Shown here piece after piece: positions 1 to 5,219 of a DNA stretch of 5,219 nt. Position 1 is the stretch's first letter, and every line of letters begins with the position of its first letter. Position numbers and translations under genes: made by a program. A model generated the notes under the pieces. The model had not been told where the DNA came from, searched no databases, and worked only from the letters and a program-made list of their open reading frames with translations. This DNA is from an uncultured Lachnospiraceae bacterium (GTDB taxonomy: Bacteria > Bacillota > Clostridia > Lachnospirales > Lachnospiraceae), in NCBI GenBank assembly GCA_905236925.1, contig CAJOQS010000071.1, positions 1-5,219 of the forward strand. The letters are read 5' to 3'.

Positions 1-1152
1 AACATTCTCAACCGCCTGCTCCTTCCATTCCGGTGCCTCACCGAGATGCTGCCATCCCGGGATCTCAGTGAATACAAGGAGGCCAAGTTCATCGCAGGCG
101 CTTATGAAATCCTGCGACTGAGGATAATGCGAGGTCCTCACCGCGTTAACATGAAGCTCATTTTTGAGAATATGCGCGTCCGCCCGCTGAAGCGAAGGCG
201 ATGCGGCATAACCGATATAGGGATAGTTCTGATGGCGGTTCAGTCCGCGGATAAAGCACCTGCTGCCGTTCAGATAGAAGCCGTCCGCCCTGAATTCCAT
301 CATTCGGATCCCGAAACGTGCAGTAAACTCATGCTCTTCTCTCTCACGGGGTTTAACAAATAATCTGGCACGCAGTGTATACAGATAAGGTGTCTCGCAG
401 CTCCACAGCTTCGCATTTTCAACATGAGCTTCGCAGCTCATCCTGATGACCCTGAAGCCGGGCGAAACAGGATCCGGGAGCATTGGCGTAAGCTTTGATA
501 CATGCTCCTGCGACAATCCCGGATCGTCGTCAAACAGTGCGGGGATATCCGAAACAACAGGATTGCCTTCCGCATCAAGTATATCCACACTGCAGGAGCA
601 GTCCCTCAGACGTTCTCCCGTACCGGTAATATAAACCTCGGTGTAGACCGCAGCAGTATCCGGAGTCGAGACAAAGACATCCCTGATCGAAATCTCGGGA
701 ACCTCCAAAAGCTCGACAGGCCTGTATATCCCGCCGAACGTAAGATAATCAACAACAAAACCGAAGGGCGGGATCGAAGGATTCTCAGTGGAATCAAGGC
801 GCACCGCGACAAGACATTGTCCGTCCTCGCCGATGTGATCGGTGATATCGGCATCAAAAGCCGTATATCCGCAGCGGTGCTCGGCTATCTTCGTGCCGGA
901 GGCAAATACCTCCGCAATATGCGCGGCACCTTCAAAATGCAGGATATAGCGCATACCGGGCTCCCTGTTGATCGTCAGGAGCTTGCGGTACCCGCTGATC
1001 ATCTGATATTCTCGTTCGTCCGCATACTGAAGCGGCAGTTCCTTAACGGTATGGGGAAGGTCGACAGTAATGACATCATCGACTTTTTTCCCCTGCAGGA
1101 ACAGCTCACTGCATTTCTCGGTAAACTCCCAGTCGCCGCACAAATATCCCAT
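1..1152 (-). CDS. Glycoside hydrolase family 2 protein, beta-galactosidase-like (partial, 3' end outside window)
   Basis: The frame is open from ATG 1152 to the left edge, giving the first 384 residues of a protein that must continue. Family layout is clear: an N-terminal sugar-binding jelly-roll (about 8-150, with LPHT at 32-35 and FGGIYRPV at 139-146), an immunoglobulin-like domain (about 152-283, with LWSCETPYLYTL at 249-260 and RFGIR at 279-283), then the start of the TIM barrel (FYLNG at 292-296, RGLNRHQNYPYIGY at 302-315). Residues 336-361 fit the GH2 signature N-x-x-R-[ST]-S-H-Y-P...D-x-x-G, with R339, H342, Y343, P344, D354 and G357. The acid/base and nucleophile glutamates lie beyond the edge, so catalytic competence cannot be judged. 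There is no signal peptide and there are ten cysteines, which suggests a cytoplasmic enzyme acting on imported oligosaccharides. The start is fixed by an in-frame TAG (1159-1161) three codons upstream. GH2 membership is near certain; beta-galactosidase specificity is inferred, and beta-glucuronidase or another exo-glycosidase is possible. Confidence 0.92.
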   Translation of the reverse strand, partial: MGYLCGDWEFTEKCSELFLQGKKVDDVITVDLPHTVKELPLQYADEREYQMISGYRKLLTINREPGMRYILHFEGAAHIAEVFASGTKIAEHRCGYTAFDADITDHIGEDGQCLVAVRLDSTENPSIPPFGFVVDYLTFGGIYRPVELLEVPEISIRDVFVSTPDTAAVYTEVYITGTGERLRDCSCSVDILDAEGNPVVSDIPALFDDDPGLSQEHVSKLTPMLPDPVSPGFRVIRMSCEAHVENAKLWSCETPYLYTLRARLFVKPREREEHEFTARFGIRMMEFRADGFYLNGSRCFIRGLNRHQNYPYIGYAASPSLQRADAHILKNELHVNAVRTSHYPQSQDFISACDELGLLVFTEIPGWQHLGEAPEWKEQAVENV

Positions 1153-1161
1153 AGTCTGCTA

Positions 1162-1166
1162 CCCCC
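1162..1166 (-). promoter_or_regulatory. Candidate ribosome binding site of the GH2 gene
   Basis: GGGGG ends nine bases before the GH2 start codon. It is only a moderate match to the anti-Shine-Dalgarno sequence but is the only purine-rich block at a workable distance, and the start codon is independently fixed by an in-frame upstream stop. Confidence 0.5.
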
Positions 1167-1180
1167 ATTTTCTAGGTTAC

Positions 1181-1209
1181 ATTGTATCACGTTTTTTCTC
1201 CCACGAAAA
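1181..1209 (-). promoter_or_regulatory. Weak candidate sigma-A promoter of the GH2 gene
   Basis: On the minus strand a good -10 box, TACAAT (1181-1186, five of six consensus bases), lies about 30 bases before the GH2 start codon. The sequence 17 bases upstream, TTTTCG (1204-1209), matches the -35 consensus at only three of six positions and overlaps the U-tract of the glgP terminator. Predicted transcription start is near 1174, giving a leader of about 22 bases. A weak -35 suggests low basal activity or need for an activator, but no clear operator palindrome is visible here. Confidence 0.4.
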
Positions 1210-1249
1210 GAAAAATCGGGGGTCGCCGTAAATAAATACAGTGCCCCCG
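1206..1249 (-). terminator. Intrinsic terminator downstream of glgP
   Basis: Starting 33 bases after the glgP stop, the minus strand reads CGGGGG (1244-1249), a 21-base loop, then CCCCCG (1217-1222). A T-rich run, ATTTTTCTTTT (1206-1216), follows directly. The six G:C pairs plus the U-tract fit a Rho-independent terminator. The loop is long, but an inner GTA/TAC pairing could shorten it. It would separate glgP from the GH2 gene. No U-tract exists on the other side, so it works in the minus direction only. Confidence 0.8.
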
Positions 1250-1282
1250 CTAAAGTTTCCGTGAACAAATGTCCGGATAGTT

Positions 1283-3727
1283 TTATTTTACAACCTTGTC
1301 AAGGTGCCAGATGTCATCGACATATTCCTGAATCGTACGGTCGGAGGAGAACTTGCCGACATGGGCAACGTTGAGCATTGCCGCCTTGGCCCACCTCTTC
1401 TCGTCGCGGTACATGGTCTCGATCTTCTTCTGAGCCTCCGCGTAGGAGCGGAAATCCTTCAGGATGAAGTACTGGTCCGGACGCTCATTTCCGTTCTCCT
1501 CGATGAGAGAATTGTATATCTCACGGAAGAGCTCGGTATTCTGAGGCGAGTAGTAGCCGTTGATCATCTGAGTCATAACGGTGCGGATCTCGGTATCGGT
1601 GTTGTAGATCTCCTTCGGGTTGTAGCCGCCCTCGTTCTCATACTTGATGACTTCTTCCGCGGAGAGACCGAATATAACGGCATTCTCGGCGCCAACTTCC
1701 TCAACGATCTCGACGTTTGCACCGTCCATGGTTCCGAGCGTGATCGCGCCGTTCAGCATGAACTTCATGTTTCCGGTACCGGAAGCCTCCTTGGACGCAG
1801 TCGATATCTGCTCGGAAACATCCGCAGCCGCGAATATCCACTCCGCGTTGGAAACCCTGTAATTCTCGATAAATACGACCTTCAGCTTACCGCCGATCCT
1901 GGAGTCATGGTTAACAACCTCGGCGACGCTGTTGATAAGCTTGATGATCGCCTTCGCGCGGCGATAGCCCGCAGAAGCCTTGGCTCCGAAGATAAAGGTT
2001 CTGGGATAGAAATCCATGTCCGGATTCTGTCTCAGCTCGTTGTACAGATACATGACATGCATGATGTTCAAGAGCTGTCTCTTGTACTCATGCAGACGTT
2101 TAACCTGGACATCGAAGATGGACTTGGGATCCACCTCGACTCCGTTATGCTCCTTGATATATTCAGCAAGACGTACCTTGTTGCGGTACTTGATGTTCAT
2201 GAATTCAAGCTGTGCCTTCTCGTCGTCAGCATACAGAGCAAGCTTGTCGATCTTGGAAAGATCGGTGATCCAGTCCTCTCCGACCTTCTTGGAAACCCAG
2301 TCGGCCAGGAGCGGATTGCCGTGAAGCAGGAAACGCCTCTGAGTGATACCGTTGGTCTTGTTGTTGAACTTGTCCGGATAATACTCGGCGAACTCCTTGA
2401 GGGACTGAGTCTTGAGGATCTCGGTATGGAGACGTGCAACGCCGTTTACCGAGAAGCCGCCTACGATCGCAAGGTTGGCCATGCGAACCTGTCCGTCGTA
2501 AACGATAGCCATCTTCTCGATCATATGATAGTCACCGGGATAGGTGATCTGAATCTCGTGGATGAAGCGCCTGTTGATCTCCTCAACGATCTGGTAGATA
2601 CGGGGAAGAAGTCTCGAGAACAGCTCAAGAGGCCATTTCTCCAGTGCTTCCGCCATGATCGTGTGGTTGGTGTAGGCACATGTTCTGGTAGTGATGCTCC
2701 ATGCATCATCCCATGACAGATAATAGTCATCCATGAGAACACGCATAAGCTCCGCAACGGTAACGGCGGGATGCGTATCGTTCATCTGGAATACGACCTT
2801 GTCAGGAAGACGTCTTAAGTCATGGTAATGATCCATGAACTTCGAAACAGCCAGCTGAACACTCGCCGAAACAAAGAAGTACTGCTGCTTCAGACGGAGC
2901 TCCTTGCCCGCATAATGATTGTCATTGGGGTAAAGTACTTCACAGATGGTCTTGGCAAGGTTTTCCTGCTCGACCGCCTTGTGATAATCACCCTTGTCGA
3001 ACTGATCGAGCTGGAAGTCGTTAACAGCTTCCGCATCCCAGATTCTCAGGGTGTCAACGAAGTGATTGTTATAGCCTACGATCGGAAGCTCATAGGGAAC
3101 AGCCATAACTGTCTGACAGTCCTCCTGAACGAAGCACTCGCGTCCGTCGTTATTCTTGGTCATGCGTACATAGCCGCCGAATTTTATAAGCTTTGCGTTG
3201 TCGGTGTCCTTCATCTCGAAGGGATTGCCGTTTTTAAGCCAGTTGTCGGGAACCTCGATCTGGAAGCCGTTCTCTATCTGCTGCTTGAACATTCCGTACT
3301 TGTAGCGGATACCGCAGCCCACAGCCGAATAGCCCAGTGTTGCGAGGGAATCGAGGAAGCAGGCGGCAAGACGTCCGAGACCTCCGTTGCCGAGCGCTGC
3401 ATCGGGCTCTTCATCCTCAATGGCGTTCAGATCAAGTCCGTACTCGTTGAGAACCTCCGAAACAACCTTGTCGGCCTTCATATTGATGAGGATATTGCCC
3501 AGAGCACGTCCCATAAGGAACTCCATGGACATATAATAAACAGTCTTTGCTTCTTTCTGTTCAACCGCCTTGTGGGAAGCGACCCAGTCACTGATGATGT
3601 ACTCCTTCATGGCAAAGCACACGCTCTGGAACATCTGCTGCTTCGTAGCTTCAGAAGGTTCCTTGCGGAACAGAGTCATCAGATAGTTTTCGATAGATGC
3701 TTTAAGTTCTTGCTTGTTGATTGTCAT
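1283..3727 (-). CDS. glgP: Glycogen/starch/alpha-glucan phosphorylase
   Basis: A complete 814-residue GT35 phosphorylase, normal for the bacterial family. It cleaves alpha-1,4-glucan from the non-reducing end with inorganic phosphate, releasing glucose-1-phosphate in the cytoplasm. Visible motifs are ALGNGGLGRLAACFLDS (110-126), QMNDTHP (314-320), YTNHT with the conserved active-site His355, KRLHEYKRQ (543-551, the phosphate/PLP-contacting Arg544 and Lys549), and the phosphorylase signature EASGTGNMKFMLN (647-659) with PLP-binding Lys655. The short N-terminus lacks the phosphorylated extension of animal muscle phosphorylase, so control is probably transcriptional. The start is ATG 3727, seven bases after AAGGAG; an in-frame ATG at 3751 lies at the predicted transcription start and is unlikely. 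A regulated promoter lies upstream and a terminator downstream, so it looks monocistronic. The substrate could be glycogen or maltodextrin (malP-like); sequence alone does not decide. Confidence 0.98.
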   Translation of the reverse strand: MTINKQELKASIENYLMTLFRKEPSEATKQQMFQSVCFAMKEYIISDWVASHKAVEQKEAKTVYYMSMEFLMGRALGNILINMKADKVVSEVLNEYGLDLNAIEDEEPDAALGNGGLGRLAACFLDSLATLGYSAVGCGIRYKYGMFKQQIENGFQIEVPDNWLKNGNPFEMKDTDNAKLIKFGGYVRMTKNNDGRECFVQEDCQTVMAVPYELPIVGYNNHFVDTLRIWDAEAVNDFQLDQFDKGDYHKAVEQENLAKTICEVLYPNDNHYAGKELRLKQQYFFVSASVQLAVSKFMDHYHDLRRLPDKVVFQMNDTHPAVTVAELMRVLMDDYYLSWDDAWSITTRTCAYTNHTIMAEALEKWPLELFSRLLPRIYQIVEEINRRFIHEIQITYPGDYHMIEKMAIVYDGQVRMANLAIVGGFSVNGVARLHTEILKTQSLKEFAEYYPDKFNNKTNGITQRRFLLHGNPLLADWVSKKVGEDWITDLSKIDKLALYADDEKAQLEFMNIKYRNKVRLAEYIKEHNGVEVDPKSIFDVQVKRLHEYKRQLLNIMHVMYLYNELRQNPDMDFYPRTFIFGAKASAGYRRAKAIIKLINSVAEVVNHDSRIGGKLKVVFIENYRVSNAEWIFAAADVSEQISTASKEASGTGNMKFMLNGAITLGTMDGANVEIVEEVGAENAVIFGLSAEEVIKYENEGGYNPKEIYNTDTEIRTVMTQMINGYYSPQNTELFREIYNSLIEENGNERPDQYFILKDFRSYAEAQKKIETMYRDEKRWAKAAMLNVAHVGKFSSDRTIQEYVDDIWHLDKVVK

Positions 3728-3734
3728 GGCTATG

Positions 3735-3743
3735 CTCCTTTCC
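3735..3743 (-). promoter_or_regulatory. Strong ribosome binding site that fixes the glgP start
   Basis: The minus strand reads GGAAAGGAG, with the AAGGAG core at 3735-3740, followed by a seven-base spacer and ATG at 3727-3725. This near-ideal spacing selects ATG 3727 over the in-frame ATG at 3751, which lies upstream of this site. Confidence 0.9.
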
Positions 3744-3756
3744 TTTAACATTAAGA

Positions 3757-3785
3757 AGTATACAACTGGAAACGTTTCCAGTCAA
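3757..3785 (-). promoter_or_regulatory. Sigma-A promoter of glgP
   Basis: On the minus strand, the -35 box TTGACT (3780-3785, five of six consensus bases) and the -10 box TATACT (3757-3762, five of six) are separated by exactly 17 bases. The A-rich sequence just upstream of the -35 (minus strand AAATAAAAAAC) could act as an UP-like element. Predicted start is near 3750, giving a leader of about 22 bases. It is intrinsically strong, which makes sense if it is held down by the palindrome lying in its spacer. Confidence 0.88.
3765..3782. promoter_or_regulatory. Perfect 18-bp LacI/CcpA-type operator inside the glgP promoter
   Basis: ACTGGAAACGTTTCCAGT is identical to its own reverse complement and has the central CG typical of LacI-family operators. 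Compared with the catabolite-responsive element consensus TGWAANCGNTNWCA, the core TGGAAACGTTTCCA differs only at the two symmetric W positions. It covers the last three bases of the -35 and fifteen of the seventeen spacer bases, so a bound protein would block RNA polymerase. The regulator could be CcpA or a dedicated maltose/glucan repressor of the LacI family; it is not encoded in this window. The operator call is firm, the regulator identity is inferred. Confidence 0.85.
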
Positions 3786-3826
3786 GTTTTTTATTTGCCG
3801 CTTCTCTGAGCAGTATAGTAACAGGC

Positions 3827-3855
3827 GACGGCGAGCAGAGGTACGCTCGCGCGTC
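3827..3855 (-). other. Imperfect hairpin between ileS and glgP, possible weak terminator
   Basis: The minus strand reads GACGCGCGAGC (3845-3855), an eight-base loop, then GCTCGCCGTC (3827-3836). They form a ten-pair GC-rich stem with one bulged C. It starts about 40 bases after the ileS stop, where a terminator would be expected, but no U-run follows on the minus strand. The T-rich side (from 3856) faces the plus strand, where no gene is seen. It may slow polymerase, protect the ileS 3' end from exonucleases, or be incidental. Confidence 0.35.
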
Positions 3856-3895
3856 ACTTTTACTGTTTTTACCTTACATTTTCTTACTTTGACAC

Positions 3896-5219
3896 TCAGT
3901 TCTTCTTCACGCCCAGCGTTACATCCTCACCATTCAGGTTCCAATCCTTGACCGAACCCTCCGCGGCTCCGTAAACAACGCCGGAAGCAAGTACGATTCT
4001 GCAGATCTGGGCCTCGTTCTTCTTTACGATGTCCGCGATCTTATCATTACCGCTGACATAGAGCGTGATATGGTCCATTACCTCGAAATCGGCTTCCTTA
4101 CGCATGGTCTGCACCTTACTGATAACCTCACGTACATAACCTTCCTCAATAAGCTCGGGAGTGAGGTTTGTATCCATGACAACAGTGATTCCGTGATCTT
4201 CGCCGGTAACGAATCCCTCGACCTTCTTGGTCTCGATAACAAGGTCCGCCTCTTCGATCTGCTCGTTGACACCGTCAAGCACAACAGTCACATGACCATC
4301 CCCTTTCAGCTCTGCCATAGCCTTGACTCCGTCAAGACCCAGCAGAAGCTCCTTAACGGCATTGATCTTGCCGCCGAAGCGCTTGCCCAGTGTCTTGAAG
4401 TTGGGCTTAAAGGTGTAATCGGTGAAGGATGCGACATCATCTCTGAATTCAATGGTCTTAACGTTCAGCTCGTCCTCGATTATCTCGCGGTAGAACTCGG
4501 AAAGCTCCTTCTCGCACTTGACGAACATCCTCGCAAGAGGCTGACGCTGCTTGATATTGGCCTCGTTACGGCACGCACGGCCGATAACTACGATGTTCAG
4601 TACCTCGTCCATATTCTGCTCGAGGTCTGTATCGATCATACTCTCATCGCAGACAGGGAAATCGCACAGATGAACCGACTCGGGAGCCGAAGCATCCACC
4701 GAGCATACAAGGTTTCTGTAGATATCCTCGGTCATGAAGGGGATCATGGGAGCTGCAAGCTTGGAAACAGTAACAAGCGCGGTATAAAGCGTCATGTACG
4801 CGTTGATCTTGTCCTGCTCCATTCCCTTTGCCCAGAAACGCTCACGGCAGCGGCGAACATACCAGTTGCTGAGTTCATCCACAAAATCATCCAGAGCTCT
4901 GCCGGCCTCGGGGATATGATAGGTATCCAGGCAGTTGTCAACTTCCCTGACTACGGAATTCAGCTTGGAAAGAAGCCACTTATCCATTACGGGAAGCTTG
5001 TCATATTCCAGCTTGTACGCTGTGGGATCGAATCCGTCGATATTTGCGTACAGCACAAAGAATGCATAGGTGTTCCAGAGAGTACCCATGAATTTACGCT
5101 GTCCTTCCTGCACTGCCTTGACGTGGAACCGGTTCGGAAGCCAGGGTGCGGAATTGATGTAAAAATACCAGCGGATCGCATCAGCGCCGTAAGACTTGAG
5201 CGCGCTCATCGGATCCACT
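3896..5219 (-). CDS. ileS: Isoleucyl-tRNA synthetase, C-terminal part (partial, 5' end outside window)
   Basis: The last 440 codons of a class Ia synthetase that charges tRNA-Ile with isoleucine. The frame continues off the right edge; the GTG at 5216-5218 is an internal Val codon of the VDP sequence that normally follows the KMSKS loop, not a start. Visible blocks, numbered in this fragment, are YGADAIRWYF (10-19), NSAPWLPNRF (22-31), the tRNA anticodon-binding domain (about 76-235) with LSNWYVRRCRERFW (116-129) and APMIPFMTEDIY (156-167), and KQRQPL (223-228). After these comes a further domain of about 200 residues (DUF5915-like) containing KPNFKTLGKRFG (271-282) and LTPELIEEGYVREV (352-365). 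There is no C-terminal CxxC zinc finger, so this fits the eukaryote-like 'type 2' IleS. The active-site HIGH and KMSKS motifs and the editing domain lie outside the window. The stop is TGA at 3896-3898. Confidence 0.97.
   Translation of the reverse strand, partial: VDPMSALKSYGADAIRWYFYINSAPWLPNRFHVKAVQEGQRKFMGTLWNTYAFFVLYANIDGFDPTAYKLEYDKLPVMDKWLLSKLNSVVREVDNCLDTYHIPEAGRALDDFVDELSNWYVRRCRERFWAKGMEQDKINAYMTLYTALVTVSKLAAPMIPFMTEDIYRNLVCSVDASAPESVHLCDFPVCDESMIDTDLEQNMDEVLNIVVIGRACRNEANIKQRQPLARMFVKCEKELSEFYREIIEDELNVKTIEFRDDVASFTDYTFKPNFKTLGKRFGGKINAVKELLLGLDGVKAMAELKGDGHVTVVLDGVNEQIEEADLVIETKKVEGFVTGEDHGITVVMDTNLTPELIEEGYVREVISKVQTMRKEADFEVMDHITLYVSGNDKIADIVKKNEAQICRIVLASGVVYGAAEGSVKDWNLNGEDVTLGVKKN

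Noticed and set aside
1166..1168. Alternative ATG upstream of the GH2 start
   Set aside because: It is out of frame with the GH2 protein and runs into a stop after about 20 codons.
1173..1190. Partial dyad around the GH2 -10 box (minus strand GTGATACAATGTAAC)
   Set aside because: Several mismatches in both halves; it does not stand out from chance and has no CG-centred LacI-type core like the glgP site.
502..1374. Plus-strand open frame of 290 codons opposite the GH2 gene
   Set aside because: It is complementary to a convincing GH2 gene in the codon-aligned register, then runs through the intergenic terminator into the end of glgP. No protein family is visible.
1304..2716. Plus-strand open frame of 470 codons opposite glgP
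   Set aside because: It lies exactly codon-on-codon with glgP and is open only because glgP avoids TTA, CTA and TCA. The encoded Leu/Val/Asp-rich sequence has no recognisable domain.
2822..3748. Plus-strand open frame of 308 codons opposite the glgP 5' half
   Set aside because: Same codon-on-codon register and same explanation. It ends just past the glgP start and overlaps its ribosome binding site, with no recognisable product.
3811..3820. Second TATACT-like -10 box in the ileS-glgP gap (minus strand, within TACTATACTG)
   Set aside because: No acceptable -35 box lies 16-18 bases upstream, and the promoter at 3757-3785 is far better placed.
3721..3951. Plus-strand open frame of 76 codons across the ileS-glgP gap
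   Set aside because: It crosses the glgP promoter and operator and overlaps both genes, with a low-complexity Ser/Arg/Thr-rich product and no family resemblance.
3899..5219. Plus-strand frame fully open to the right edge opposite ileS
   Set aside because: It results from the absence of TTA, CTA and TCA in the ileS part. The minus frame is unmistakably IleS.

Overview
The window carries three genes, all on the minus strand. From right to left, in the direction of transcription, they are the 3' part of an isoleucyl-tRNA synthetase gene (ileS), a complete glycogen/alpha-glucan phosphorylase gene (glgP), and the 5' part of a glycoside hydrolase family 2 gene (beta-galactosidase-like). The two outer genes are cut by the window edges, not broken. 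I recognise no tRNA or rRNA gene, insertion sequence, CRISPR array or phage gene.

The likely source is a Clostridia-type Firmicute, perhaps a gut or rumen Lachnospiraceae. This is an inference from the strong AAGGAG-type ribosome binding site, a near-consensus sigma-A promoter, an IleS with the long C-terminal extension common in Clostridia, and a plausible carbohydrate-fermenting gene set. Base composition looks close to balanced. I could not run a search to place it further.

Region by region: 3896-5219 holds the ileS 3' part. The 168-base gap at 3728-3895 holds an imperfect hairpin with no U-tract, then a very good promoter (TTGACT, 17 bases, TATACT) whose spacer is filled by a perfect 18-bp LacI/CcpA-type palindrome, then a strong ribosome binding site. 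glgP fills 1283-3727. The 130-base gap at 1153-1282 holds an intrinsic terminator and a weaker candidate promoter. The GH2 gene runs from 1152 to the left edge. No gene-free stretch exceeds 300 bases.

glgP looks like a single-gene transcription unit under sugar-responsive control: its own regulated promoter upstream and a terminator downstream. Its product would release glucose-1-phosphate from stored or imported alpha-glucan. The GH2 enzyme lacks a signal peptide and probably cleaves imported oligosaccharides in the cytoplasm. ileS is a housekeeping neighbour with no evident functional link. The region is mostly ordinary. The most notable signals are the operator inside the glgP promoter and an almost complete absence of TTA, CTA and TCA codons in all three genes, which also explains the long open frames on the opposite strand.
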